From assembly GCA_017562135.1 (NCBI GenBank), contig QEYB01001214.1, positions 62,001 to 126,000 of the forward strand: a stretch of DNA of 64,000 nucleotides. The letters are read 5' to 3'. Position 1 is the first letter of the stretch. Every line of letters begins with the position of its first letter. Made by a program: the position numbers and the translations under genes. Shown in pieces: positions 48,359 through 61,287 of the stretch. Below the pieces are notes generated by a model. The model had not been told where the DNA came from and searched no databases. It saw nothing but the letters and a program-made list of their open reading frames with translations. Source of the DNA: Dipylidium caninum (Eukaryota; Platyhelminthes; Cestoda; Cyclophyllidea; Dipylidiidae).

Positions 48359-51300
48359 GTAAATTTGTCTGTTTCTGCTTGTCACGAGATGTCCACTTTT
48401 CAAAGGGCCCGAAGAGCTGGTTAGACCACTATATGAGAACTCCTCATCGCTGACCGACCCCCACCATCCTCCAATTTTCGCACGACCTGTAATTACCTGC
48501 CTTAGTTAACGCCCTATAATTAACTCGTCAGACGGCGCACAAACCATACAACATTACTTCCAGTGTCGCCTCCCGCACCCACGAAACCACGTCGTGCGTT
48601 TCCTTCACTTCTCTTTTTGGGGTGAGGGCTGGAGGACCTCCTTAAATCGCCTTTTCTGTTGCCTACCTTGGAATCGCTCATCATCTCTTGGCTTACTTTT
48701 CTAAATTAAGCTTGACCGCCTCATGCCACTTTGCCCTCTAAACAGGTTGTCACTACTAGCAAATGGCAAGACTGGTTCTTACAACGAGCAAAAGTCTATC
48801 TATGGGCTTTTTATTCACAATACTTACAGTCAATGCGTCGTCTTCTTTCATTTTACCGTTGTCTTACTGTGGAAAGGGCAGGCGTCGAGGAAGAGGCCAG
48901 CGATAGAAAACGTTGGAGGTGTGAAGACAGCACAATGAGAAGTGGAGGAAGCTGCTCGCCTTGCCTTGTTGGCATCATCGCTAATATCACCAACCTGACC
49001 AAGACCCACTTGCTTCAATCCCTCCTCGGTGACTGTTAACGGTGGAGGTTTGGTGTGCCGGTTGGTTGTGTGCACTGGGAAAGTGTTGGCGGCAGGTAGG
49101 GTTCCACTACCTTCGAACACTTTTGCTCACATCACTGCAGATGCCTGGCCAGTATGGGAGATGGGGCAGTATTTTCCTTGTGCTCTCCCCTGTGTGCGTA
49201 ATCCTTCCTGGTTGTCAGCTCTTACGTCTTCCATGGTTCCAGTCGCAAGGAACTGTTCTACTTGCTCGGAACACAAGCATCGTAGAAGGTCTTTGTGAGC
49301 CTCAACGCCACGGCGGTAGCCTCTATAAAGGAGAAGCAGTGTTGAACAGCCTCTGTACTCGTAGCCTCAACCTTCTGAAAGCTAAAGTTCACTTTCTTCC
49401 AACAACACCACTTAGTTGAAATCTTGAATGACCTTGACATCCACCGGGTAAGGCGACATCATTTGTCATGTTGAGAACACGAGTGGGTTAATGGCTTCGT
49501 AGAGAGATGGCGGCTAACACAGAAAAGCGGGTCGATGGATGTGCCGCTGAGAAGTCATGCTTTCGATATCTGCCGAATGGACATTAATCTGAAGGTGGGC
49601 CAGGGATTCAGCACGAGACCGCCAGCCAGACTATTTACTATGCATCTCAGTTGTTCCAGTCCCCTCTTCTTAATCCTCCACAAGGCATCCGTTGTATAAT
49701 ACAATCTCAATGAAAACCAAAATTTGACCTCCGAAGTTCTCACTTCTTAAATTTCACGTTCTTTGTCGAGGAAAATTGTGGACCCCGTTCTGATCCTCTG
49801 TCAAAGCTTTCGAGTTGTTCACCGACCAGTGTTAAGCAGAGAGGTCGCCTCCAAATGCCCGCTTGAGGCGGTCCAAATGCTTTTACGAACGGAAAAGAAG
49901 GTAGAAGGGAGAATGGACAGAGAAAAGGAGGCAGTTTATCTCGTTCCGACCGAACAGACAGACAGGAAGAAAATGCAAGAATTTTAACCTGCCTCGAGCT
50001 AAGTAGAATGTGGAGTATGTTACAAAAACTCATCTCTATGAGGTCCACTGACCTAGCAATTTCAAGATAATGTGATTAATAAGTCAGATATTCCATGGAA
50101 AAGGAATGCTCCAAGGAAATACAAATAAAAAACAAGTTAAGTGTTTCACCCGACATTCTGGCCGCTTAGTCCTCATAAACTTCTACCGTTTCTCCGCCTA
50201 AGCGCAGAAAGTACTTGTGATTTCATTGTTGGGAGGGTCTTTTCGGAGGTGATGGGTGTCTTGCGTAATTGCCTAACAACCCGTTTATCTCTGGCTCACA
50301 TTAGCTCCATTCCAGTCACACGTTGCACTCGTCTCCCATGGAAGAGCAAATGGAATCCTCACATTTCGTTTCCTGAAGTTCAGATGTTGCTATTCTCTTC
50401 CGGTCTTTCCTCCCTTTCTCCTGTCCCCACAACAAAAGGTTTAACATTTGTTTGTCAAACTTCTTATTGCCTCCTCCTCATGCGTAATTTGCCTGCCTCC
50501 AGCCTCTCGTCCACAGCTTTCCTCTTGAAGCGAAAAGGTCTTGGCTAAAAGCTACTTCTATTCGACTTTTGTCAACTCAATTCTCAAATCTCCTCCTCCG
50601 TCTCCTTCTCACCCTCCGGTTGCCATAACAACAAGGCTAGTGCCTTATTCATTTAGCGTATCGAGACAATTCATCCGCCGCGTCCTTAGCTATGGCGACT
50701 CACTTTGAGCTAACCAGTACCCCAAACGTATTCCGTTGAGATGAGGAAGTGAAACGGGCACGAAAATAATGCGGTGAAGACATTCCTCAATGAGAGTGCA
50801 TAATTTTATTCTCAACACGAACAGAAGATGCTAAAACGGGACATTATATTCTCAAGCTTACGAAAGTTCACGTTGTTAGAAAGAGAAAAAAGATTACCAT
50901 CAAAATCAATTGCTGATTATGGAATCTCTTCCAAATTTTGCCCTTCTTTTGACATATAAGTCTTTGACGTGGAACGAATTGTACACTCCCGAAGCCGTCT
51001 TTTAGCCGCCTTGTACTCTCCTCTTGGAGACCGCCTCTTGCAGTAGGATCAGACTTTTTGAAGTAGACCCTGTAAGATTGTCCTCGGGCGAAATATATTT
51101 TAGCCACGGATGTGAGGTGTCGAGGGGAGGCGAAGGTGCTGACAAGACACTAAAGATTCAGAGTCTGAGAGTATGTGTTGTTCATGCTTCCGTAGTGTTT
51201 CTCCTCTATTGCTGAAATCTCTTCACTAAAACTCATGTAAGGTTAAAGCACGTCTTTTGTGTGGGTGTCGCGAGGACTGTACCTTAGAAGGGAAGCTAAC

Positions 51301-54300
51301 AAACACAGAATTTCCCCTTCCACTACTGCATTTGAATAATTGTAGTAAATCGCAGTGTACCTTGACTGGCCTTGCTCAAACCCCCCTAATCGAGTAGGAC
51401 AAAAGTATGTGGTGATTATAGGAAATACTACAGCTACTCTCCCTCTCGCTCTCTTCCTCATCACCGGAAATTCTTGTCACTAATGCAACCACGGACCACG
51501 TCTACCCATTAGATTTCACTTGTCATTTTCCCGCCTGAGACGGGCCACATAGCCTTCTTTACGACTACTTTTACTTCCTCGATGATTATCTCGCTGCTAA
51601 CAGCAAGGCAGGCGGTGAGTCTGCGATCTCAGAGAATACACCGATCCGGTCAGCCCCAGGACCGAAATGAGTCACTGTTGGGCAGGCGACTTGCCGCCTC
51701 CCAGCGAAATGGATGATACGGGCAATAACTTCGAAGACGAATGACAGTTCCATTCGATGGCACCGGGAAATGGGTAGCATGGGGGTTGGGCGTTGAGAGG
51801 GGATTGAACACTTTCATGCAGGTCCTCGTGCAATTGCGGTTAGGAGGGAGTTGGAAGGAGGGGAGAGAGGAGAGAGGAACAAAGTGGAATTTATACCATG
51901 GGTGTATGTTTTTCCGCAATTATCCCCTCTCTCACTCCCTCCTCCACCCCTGATTCCCCCTCTCTGCATAAAATTTATCAACTCAAAGCATCTTGTAACA
52001 AGCGCGTATGACTCCCCCAACCCACAGACGCCCCCAGGCAGTCACTGCCGCGTTAGTCACTATCATCGTGGCCTATCTATCTTTACGGCGCTGCTACCTC
52101 CTGCTCTAATGAGTGAGAGAGAGAGAGAGAGAAGGACTCCTTTTCTGCGGCTCTCCTCTATTCCCCAGAAACGTGTCGTCCATAGTTCCTCTCTCCCACG
52201 GCTTACTCGTCGGGTGTGAGCGTTTCTCGTAGTCGTTCCGGCGGACGAATACCTTGGTGGTGGAACGATACGGTGGCTATTTTTGAAAGAAAAGAATAAA
52301 CAAAACGTCCCTTTCTTTGAACACGACAGCCAAACCAACCAATTAGGCTGGAGAAGAATTAAATTGGCTCAACTTTATTCTACTCATGGTAAAGTGAGCA
52401 CATGACCGTTTCCACCGAGTTCGGTTAGTGGGAGTAAATAATTCAGGTGAAACAAGTGGCTTTGACAGCCGTCTGTCTTGATAATATGCTTTATCCTAAG
52501 AAAGGAGGAATGAGCATGGTCGTACTCACCACTTTAACTTGTACTTGTACCTCTGTCCTCACTCATACCCACTAAATTACTCAAAGGCCATAAAGGGGAT
52601 CTATTTTCCCACCGAATGAAACCCTGTTTCAACAATCCTATTTACCGGTGATCGCTGATGGCTTCAATTACGTCTAAAAAGCAAAAAACTGCCACACGAG
52701 GTGTTCAGCTAATCAAAGGAAAAAGTGGAAGTATTGTGAAATACTAAAGTCCCTCTTCTAGCCTCCGTTCTTGAGATTTCAGACCAGTTGGCAACTAATT
52801 CCAATTGCCGTAGAACTTGCATCGCTCCGATTTTCTTCCAGAATGGACGTTAAGCGGGTGAAAATGTCGTCTACACACACACACATAGATATGCAAACAG
52901 GGTCACGCTTTCCCCCTTAGTGCTGCGTAGCCTAGTAATGAAAATTATGTACACTTTCTTCCTCATAGCACCTAATATAAGTGATCGGAGCGCGAGTCTT
53001 TGTTGACTCGCCACTTGGAAGAGAAGAGAGGGGAGACAAAGTTAACCGACAAGGCAGGGAGTCAGGCGTTTGAGGGAGAGAGGAGTGCTTTTGGACTATG
53101 TGCCCCTTCTTGAGAACAGTCAACAAATTCAAGACATCTCCACTATTTAGAAGGCAGTAGACCTTACCAACCTTCTCGTTTCTGCTCATTTCCATCTCAA
53201 TGCCTTTTAACCATCGGCAGAGCAATTAGGCAGGGGGGACATGATAAATGACATTACCAGACTCAGAAAGCATGTTGAGTATCTCTAAAAAATGCATTGG
53301 TCCTCAAATGAGTCGCACAAATGCCAGAAAGTATATGACCACAGTCAACTCGGGAGTCGATTTAAACACGTTCAGTTGTTGTTAGCCGTCACGAAGGAGG
53401 AGACGACACACTATTCAGAGGATTTCTTGTCATAAGAATAATGAAAATGTCCTCCAATTCCCTTCTCTTCTCTTACTTTGCCCTGACTCAATCCCCCTTT
53501 CTCCCAATCGCCTCAATTTCTAATTACCGACGACGGGTGTTTCACTTGCATTTATTATCTTATAACCTAAATGGCAGCAGCTGGACTGGAATAACGTCGA
53601 GTTTTCCACCAACGGTCGAGTTTTCCCTTTTGATGGTCTCTTGAAAGACTTGCAAGGGACAATTTCCTACTCGCATTTCTCCTTCAACTCGGTAGAGGCA
53701 TGAATTTGCGCAAGCGCAAAAATGTGTGTGGTCACGGGACACACACATCAACAGTGAATTGAAGGGCAGGGAGGAGGAATAAGGGGAAATCAGGCGAATG
53801 TACCTGAACATAAAAAGGCTCTATAAGAGCATTGCAATCTAGGCCATTTGTGAACTTGAAATTACCATTACCGCTTATTCTACCGCTTCAATAGACGCCA
53901 GTAGAGTTAAGTTGGTTAATTTGAGAGCGGCGATTAAGCCCGCCCTTTTCCTTCATGCTCTCCCCCAACTCCCATGCAAAGTACGCTGCCTCTTGTCTTT
54001 TTTACGTCCTTGGATGGCTGTAAGTATCGATATCGCGACCACCACACTGTAATATCTTCACGTTCCTCTGAAGTGCAGAGTAAAATTCGCCCAGTAGCTG
54101 TAACAGGTCTGCCCAACGCGGTCGGAGGCGGAGCCTTCAGTTCACCTCCTTTTTGCCTCATAAACTGCATTTTCCACACGAGTGAGCAATCGGAAAGGGG
54201 ATGGACCACACTGTCGCCTCGTGCTTGATGGCCCGAAAACACCCGTTTTTGTTCTCGTCTCTTCATTTTTTACCGGAACAAATTTAATGATCATGACACA

Positions 54301-57099
54301 TTAATTTGAGGTAGGTCTATTGTCATTGCCTCCATCCTCATCATTCGCCAATCCGTGACGCATGCAAAAATTAGTATAATAATAATAATAAGGATAACAG
54401 TGAAAGGAAAAGTCAGGAGTGTCTAAATAATCTTTCCTAAAAGCAGTCCCTTACTGTCTCCACAATCGACGCCTCGGGGCCAATCGGACTGGACGGTTCG
54501 ACTCGGACATCTCGCTTGTGCTTCAGATTTTGGCTCACTTCGAGATGTGAGGACAGTAAATGGGAAGACTAAACTGTTCCAGACTCGTTCGTCTGTTGAG
54601 GGGGATTAGGAGGGAAGTTTCATCAGGATGCTGGAATGATAGGCTTGGGTGAAAGTGGCGCAAATACACGTTGGGAGATTTAAGATCTACAACTTCTGAT
54701 GCCTACAAACTCAATAAACCCGTGTACAAAGTATTGCGGCTACTCAGTGGAGTTGATATGCTAAAGGCTGACGGAGTCAACTCTCTGACTTTTAAGTTGA
54801 TGATAGGCAAAAGAGAGACTTATCCACGAGGTATTCGACCGTAATATTTCTTAAAAGCTGAAATCCGCAAACTGCTAGGTCCGAACTGTCTGTTAGGCTC
54901 AGTGACGCTCCGGAGGCCCCTTCTACCCAACAGCGACACTCAATATAGGGTGGAAAGACGATAGAATTAGTATCTTCGCTCACATACTATGGCAGGAGAT
55001 GTGGAAATGTTGTAGCTCAAGTTGCTAGACTCCCCTCGACTAAACACTTGCTCATCAACGAGAGCGATTTGACTACCTAGTATAATCGTTTAGGGCGCGA
55101 GTCGGACTGTCGAGGAGTAATCCGGAATGATATACACCTACTGGGCCGCCGCCGAGCCCTACAGCACGTTAGGGATTTCAAGCAGTCCCGCAGGACTCCT
55201 TCAAAAGTTGTGCCCTAAGTACATTCAAGTCGCTCCCAAATGGGTTGTGTGAAGTGTAACGAATGCCTGATTGACTGATAGAAATAATTTCCGGAGAAAT
55301 GAAAATGTTTGCTTATTTGGCGGAGAGGCCTCGAGGAGCTCAAATGATGCCGCAATCCTCAGGGGGCCTCTGATGCCGCGGCATCGAGGTGGAAGAGGAA
55401 AATAATTTTGTTATCTCTTAGCGAACAAGCTCTGTGAACTCGTATACGGCGGAAGTGGGGATAGTAGTGTGAGCGTTGTGGACTCCGATAGTCACTAATC
55501 AGAATGTTTACTCGAGGTAAATAAATAAAGAACTGTCGCGACGGTGACAGACTGCTGTCTTTACAAAGAGAGCTCCAATGACTTACCGCCTTGCCCATTA
55601 AAAGTCTTCTGGATTCGAGTGGAGGAGAAGAAATGTCTATGAAGAGGATGTCTTAAAATGTCAGCCTTCCTTCGATCAGAAAAGAGGTATTTTTCTTCTC
55701 TTCCTTTGGTCCAGGAAGACAAATTGATGATTGGTGGGCGATGGATAATTTCGCGTAAAAGAAGGAATCCGTTTTGTCCACCTTCTTCGTCGACTTCTGT
55801 CAACCTACTGACACAGCACTAAAGTAGAGGAGTGAGACAAAAACGAAAATTAAATTAAACCACCCTCTTCCAGTAGAGTAAGTTTAAACCTAATTTAGCC
55901 CCATCTCATATATTATATTTCCGTCCAGTCGTCCCGCCCTTAGTCCTCCCGTCAGCAAGCCAGTTAATAATGCAATCCCGAGACCTAGTCCATCTTCTAT
56001 CACACTTTCGAGACGAGTCCGCTTGTCACCTAACACGGTCCAAACTCGGAAAGGGCTCTGAGGTGTGGGTTAGGCTTGTTAATTAATGGCCACTCTTATC
56101 ATCAAAGTTTAATCGGCTTTCGCGCCTAACAGTACTAAACACGAGTCCTCCCGATTGGCATTAGGACTGGGTCAGTGAACATGACATTGCGGTGAGTTCA
56201 TGTGGCTGCCTTACTTTAAATGAGGCTTGTAGACAACTCATCTATCCGGCCCGGACCTTTGGACTTCCCATATTGCCAAAAATGATAAAGACACACTCAT
56301 ACATATGACGAGAAATGGCTTGAAACATCGCACAGCTCTGCCTCCAACCACCGCCCAATGTGGATGCCAGCCGTGTTCGAGGCTGTAAGTACTCCCTTGG
56401 TCAGAGGAGAACGTAAAACCCCCAATTCCCTTAAATCTACACCTTCTCTACAGACTTAGGCCAATGACCGTCTACTTTTGGGGGTTTGGGTTTCGTCATT
56501 CCAGTTGCTATCGTCACTGCCACTGCTGTAGTCAGAGGAGTCATTCATTGTTGCGCAAGTTATCTGATGTATAGGACGTCAAACTCAGTCCCATGCCCCT
56601 TCTCCTCCTAACCGCCGATGGGGAGAGCCGGTCGCCGGCAGATGTTCTCCGATAACTCATCCTACCACCGCCTACATTTACGGCCGGCAGCACTCAAAGA
56701 ACCAGTCGGAAAGGGGGTTGCGAATATGGCTGCAGAGAAGTGTCCCACAAGAGCCATTACCAAGTTTACTTCATTTTCTTCCTCAGTATAAATTTTTACG
56801 CACCCATAGGCGACTCTAAACGTCCCTCCTGCATTATGCAATTGAGATCATAATCAACGAACACTCGGTTGCCACCTCGCAAACTCAAGGTGGCCATTAA
56901 AGTTGTTTGTTTTTGTATGTCTGTGCGTATTTAGAATCTCACCTTGGTTACCAAGGCAAGCTAAATAGTCGATGCATCAGGGCAGGGCCTGGACATTCCA
57001 CTTCCCCTTCTATACTCCCCTCCGCGCTAGGGCCCGACTCGACGGGAACGTGACTGTTTACTTACTGCTCAACCGGCATTGTTGTCTCCAGCTCTCTAG
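42353..57099 (-). CDS. probable multi-exon gene of unknown family
   Basis: Reconstructed from splice signals and phase. Upstream block: 57070-57099 (ELETTMPVE), 55587-55804 (TEVDEEGGQNGFLLLREIIH, ends FNGQG), 54455-54537 (RVEPSSPIGPEASIVET), 54006-54097 (LLGEFYSALQRNVKILQCGG), 49226-49322 (GYRRGVEAHKDLLRCLCSEQ). These junctions match in phase (2,1,0,2), each with AG acceptor and GT donor. Downstream block: 45443-45548 (ends ASDDANK), 42813-42910 (TTVQPVFHIVEVLLAHE), 42565-42720 (INHVARQISALHCLEHVNPR), possibly ending at 42353-42378. The last three join in frame with each other, but the phase between 45443 and 42910 does not match, so an exon is missing there. Helical, soluble-protein-like character; no family recognised. 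The 5' end and whether both blocks are one gene are uncertain. Confidence 0.5.
43648..43682 (+). other. strong G-quadruplex motif
   Basis: Five G runs of 3-6 bases (GGGGG, GGG, GGGGGG, GGG, GGGGG) separated by 1-7 bases within about 33 nt. It is the densest G-quadruplex-type sequence in the window. Confidence 0.7.
45370..45470 (-). repeat. duplicated module, copy 1 (SDDANK module)
   Basis: Similar without indels over about 90 nt to 48880-48985. On the minus strand both encode SDDANK followed by FTPSTFS / FTPPTFS-type reading. In copy 1 the SDDANK end is followed by GTAAGG, a usable donor. Could be a duplicated exon with flanking intron, or a remnant of a dispersed repeat. Confidence 0.5.
48850..49060 (-). 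repeat. duplicated module, copy 2 (SDDANK module)
   Basis: Diverged copy of the 45370-45470 module. The exon-like part follows a gttaacag acceptor and reads VGDISDDANK; copy 1 has 24 extra in-frame bases before SDDANK. After SDDANK comes GCAAGG instead of GTAAGG, so the donor is GC or dead. The open frame continues in both copies, so coding read-through is also possible. Confidence 0.45.
52115..52132. repeat. (GA)n microsatellite
   Basis: Uninterrupted GA run of about nine units. Shorter GA runs also occur near 41,117-41,130 and 47,225. Confidence 0.85.
54376..54390. repeat. (AAT)n microsatellite
   Basis: About five AAT trinucleotide units, in a putative intron of the unidentified minus-strand gene. 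Confidence 0.8.
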
Positions 57100-58967
57100 G
57101 TGCGTGTCTGAGGACGCGTGGGAAAAATTATGACTGCAATACTAAGATTGACATTCGATTCTCTGGGCCCACAATATTTTCATACTCCTTGGGGGATGGC
57201 AAATCGACATTCTAGTCATGCCAGGGCAATGGGATGGAAATAGAAAGTGGAGAATTCGAGTGGAGGTGGATGGAAGGATGAATGGATTCAGGAAGGTGGA
57301 CTTCCTCCGTGGTCTCCCACTCATCTCCTCTCTCCCCTATTGGCGTGGCCAGGCCTACAGTATGCTGTTAGTCTGAGTTAGTAAATGTCTTTTAAGAACC
57401 TTCGGCTACAGTCTACTCTACTCAAGATATAACCACGTGACCTTAAACTGGCCAAATTTACTTCTCGCCCCGTTGAATCTTCTTTGAGGAGCCTTCATTT
57501 CAGTAACTGGTGAACCTCCTTTTTATTGGCTAGTTTGTGGTCTAAATGATGAGACGTGCGACGATTTAGAAGTCGAATGTGGCGAGCTGAATATGAAAGG
57601 CAGAACACCCTAGGGGTTAGAGTGGTACATTCACTAATTGTGTCTATGTGAGCGAAAGAATTTAGCGTATTCTTGTGCATCAAACCTAGGCCTTCATTTG
57701 TGAAAATTAGGTAAGGAATACCCGGTTGGCCCCAAGTGCACAGATCAACTAAATCTATTTTTTAATGGCCTGGACATTTTTAAACCCAAAGGCATTCATA
57801 GGAACGGGGAAGAGAATCGTGATGTTCATCACATCCTAGGCGAGGGAGTCAATTGGCAGATCCGCTTGCCGCTGTAACTGCCCTAGGTGCTTGTGTAGAA
57901 TGTTCAACTCTCGTGATCTTCTCGGTGAATAGGACACTCTTGAATGAAGCAATATAGTCCGATCTCTGACTGTGCTATAGCCGTGAGGGTATCTCAACAA
58001 CGGAACTTAAGTAGCTAAGAATACTTCACGCCTTCGGCACTTTTATCCATAGAAATGAGAAGATATGAGCAAATTACTGGGACACCGTCTGGACTAACTT
58101 AATATCGACATTTCATCTACGGTTTCTGACATGGCTACCATTAAGCACTTAGTTAAAAAATGATAGAACAAAATCAAAGCTTCATCTAATATGCGATTCG
58201 AGTCAACTACCTGAAATGTTGTGTGTAACGACCCAGTCGAAGGAGGAAAATGGCAAAGAACTGTGAGTAACCGTGAACCTCAAGAATCCATTGGATTTTG
58301 ATCAGATTTGGGAAGGTGGATGAAAGGCTGCCAGAAATTCTCCGAACCCCTTCGCGTCTCGAGTGCGCAACAAAACTGGACGCCTTTTAGGTACTGTTCG
58401 AGTTCCCAATCAACTTCCATAATTGCCGAAATTGGTTGAATCGCTTCTTAAGCGGCATCCGTATGAATCGTGTTAGGATTTTGGTTTACTCGAGATTTGA
58501 AAGGAGGAACTGAGGAACAGAGTCACATCCGCTAATCGGCATACTTAAAGGAGAGTGTGAGGATATGGAAGAAGAGACTTCTTAAATAGAGTCCATCAAG
58601 AAGTGGAGAATCTCACAGAGAAAACACAGTCGTGGCATCATGGCCAAACATTTGGTCTGAACGGTTCCAATGGACCGTATCAATTCCGGGTAAGGGATTG
58701 TCGCCAAAACCGCATGATTCCCCTTTTCCACCACCACCGCCTTTTCAGGGCGGCCGCGGCTACCCGCGTGCAGACTCATGCCCATTGGTTACACCACCGT
58801 GACCCCGAATGGCCGGCCAATCTAATGTCAGGCGCAGTTGTCCGCACACACACAGACGCACCCACGCACGCATACACACAAATAGACATAACCAGGTGTG
58901 GAGGAGCAACCGTGTCCACTGTTTTATTCCTCCTCTCCTCATCCGCAGACGCCGAGATTATTCACCG
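57100..58967. other. noncoding or unresolved region upstream of the protocadherin-like exon
   Basis: Likely holds the promoter and 5' UTR of the protocadherin-like gene and possibly further 5' exons of the minus-strand gene. A plus-strand stretch at about 58575-58689 runs from an aatag acceptor to a GTAAGG donor and could be a 5' exon. A minus-strand reading at about 57,220 (DLPSPKEYENIVGP) follows a pyrimidine-rich acceptor but lacks a good donor. Neither is certain. Confidence 0.3.
58844..58882. repeat. (CA)n-rich imperfect microsatellite
   Basis: CACA/CGCA/CATA dinucleotide-rich stretch about 90 bases upstream of the protocadherin-like start codon, probably in its 5' UTR or promoter. Confidence 0.75.
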
Positions 58968-59274
58968 ATGGCGGTCCAAACGCATTTCCTCCTCCTCCTC
59001 CTCGCTCTACAGTTCGTCTACTTACCCGCCGCTTTCTCCTCATCTTGGCGCATCCCTGCCACTGAAGTGAAGTTCCGGCTGGCGGAGAACAGTCCACCGC
59101 GCCAGAGTTTGGGGATTGTTGCAGGTCCTGTACCTCAGAAGAGCGTCACAAATGCTTTCGGTGCTCCTTCGCTACTCTTTCACCTTGATCGGCTAACCAG
59201 TGAGCTCTCCCTCAAGGCCGAAATTGATGCAGAAAAACTGTGTGCATTGGCTACCCGACGGGATGACCAGAAGG
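58968..59274 (+). CDS. protocadherin/cadherin-like protein, first coding exon
   Basis: Cadherins are calcium-dependent single-pass adhesion proteins. The exon (102 codons plus one base) starts at ATG 58968 with a signal peptide: MAVQTH then FLLLLLALQFVYLPAAFS. The first extracellular cadherin repeat then begins: TEVKFRLAENSPPRQSLGIV, and later LLFHLDRLTSELSLKAEIDA with EKLC. This matches the protocadherin EC1 pattern 'F.L....G.L.....(I/L)D.E.LC'. The exon ends GGATGACCAGAAGG before GTTAGT, phase 1. The start was chosen because it directly precedes the hydrophobic core; an open frame continues upstream but is CA-repeat-derived. The downstream exons (DxNDNxP motifs, TM) were not found up to 64,000, so the first intron is over 4.7 kb or the gene continues outside the window. 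Confidence 0.78.
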
Positions 59275-61287
59275 GTTAGTCGATGCCTACGTTGCTTGCG
59301 CTATTGTGCTCCGAGCACTCATGGCTTTTCATGAAACATTTCATACTTCTTGAACTACTCAATTCGCTGAAATGGCAGTGTGCAGTCGCAGCCACGTGGA
59401 CAGGAACAGGGCCGTCAAAAGTGGGAGATCACGTTGTCGTTTTCTAGCCCATAGCCCGTACATCTCACCACGATTTTGAAGAGATTTCGCTATTCCCCAC
59501 AGACCACTCCGCCTTCTCGGGGTGATTAATGCACAAGAGAAGAGCTATAAACGGCACTGCTGGGTGTGAGTCGGATGATGTATCACATATTAGGTGCCAG
59601 TTGCATTCATAACAGTAGCCCGATTTATGGCAGCAGTTTGGCAACAAGGAGCACTTATACCTCACACAAAGAGTTTACCGAAGATATGCATGGTAGTCGC
59701 TCTCTAATTTCTCGTTCCCTCCTCATCGCATCTACTTATTAAGTCGTAGCTTATTCTCTGAGCTATCGCGACTATCTGGTTAACTGGCCGCCGCTACTAA
59801 GACCACAAACAACCGATTATGCAATGTTCAGGTTCTCAGAAATCGGACTTAAAGCGGGAGCCAGCCTCATCATTCACTTCCGGTGAGGTCTTGCTGGTTT
59901 GTCAGTTTTATTAGAAAATTTCAATTCAACCCTATTTTACTGAACTTTGTGTTTTGGCAACATCTTATGATTCCTTTATGTCGTAGAATTAGCTTTGTAT
60001 CACACAAATGACAATTATCGGCGCACTGCTGAGTGCGTCAACTTCGAGTACAATACCCCCTTTTGAAAGACAAACATGGCGCTCCAAGTTTTAACCAATT
60101 AGGTGACTGAAAATTAGTTCGAAATTAAGCCACCTATTTTCCTATTGGTCGCTTTATCGAGCGAAGTCCGCCATTCATGTATACACGAAAAAAAATAAGT
60201 TTAAAATATAGTATAAGCCATTTGTGATAATAATGTACGAACTCTCATTTAGGCGGGCGGTAGACGAGGATGTTGCCTATTCCTCACCGCAGTAATGCGT
60301 TGTGCCGCCCGCTGTCACTGAGGTTCAAGTTTCGTTCTTCTGAACTTTGAGCGTGCAAAATAGCATCCACTACCACTTTTCAAATCGGCAATAAGCAGAA
60401 GTTTTAAATGCAAGTGATACGACACGAAGAGCGAATCAAATGAACCCCGGCGTACAGATCTGCACCTACAAAGCTGCGGATCTAATTCTCATACTTGTCG
60501 ATCATGAGACATTAGTATCTGATATGAAATGGACTGTAGATTGAAAGCTTTCTTTGTCGAAATCATTTTGTTCATGCACACGATCATTGTAGATGAGTAT
60601 TTCGAAAGATCGTCGATATTTCCTCCTCCTCCTCTCTCTGTCCCAGTTCTCTCTTCACCTCTTTATCTCGTCTACCAGCCTCCTATCTTCGTGAGTAAGA
60701 CCCTAAATGGACGACGGGCACTTAATGCAGTGGGCAATGGAATTGATTTACGCAGTTTAGATAGGCAGAAGATATGGCGTCAGGCTTGTCTCCACTTATT
60801 TTGATTGCCCTACGGGCAACCTACCGTTCTCATGTTAAGAAATTGAGAAGTTTTCTCTTGGGACCAGACAATTTTTAATTAAGCGCTACGTGCAATAGTT
60901 ATTCAACAGGCAGTCAAGTGGCTTGGGGTAGGAAGCAGAGTCTCCAAGAAATTATCACTGAATGAGGCCGAATCCCCGTTGAGGTATCGCTTTGATAGAT
61001 GACATCAAAAAGGCTATTGAAAGCTATCACCAACCCTCAGTAAATAGCTTTACGTCTTCATTCCGTCCTCAATACAACGCGAGCCTTTTGCTGTTGTTCA
61101 AAGAAGTGTTAATGAAAAATGGATTTTTTTCTTCAACAGATAAAATCTCTAACCCAGTCTTCATTGAATGGTTTTGTAATCTCCCTTCCTTACCGTTCCA
61201 ATCATTGACCATCTCTTTTTTTTCCTCTTCTTCCCCTTGATCAGTCAATTGCTGAGGGTTCTCCTCTATTATTTTAGAAGGACTCAC

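Noticed and set aside
48850..49440. Retrotransposon gag-like fragment on the minus strand
   Set aside because: The region has helical open frames but no zinc knuckle, protease or reverse transcriptase motif; parts are better explained as exons of the unidentified gene and the SDDANK module.
53174..53209. Possible minus-strand 36-nt microexon (IEMEMSRNEKV) with a GTAAGG donor
   Set aside because: Good donor but its phase (1 to 1) does not fit between the neighbouring phase-matched exons; left out of the gene model.
56336..56384. Possible plus-strand 49-nt exon ending at GTAAGT
   Set aside because: The acceptor lacks a pyrimidine tract and no phase-linked neighbours were found.
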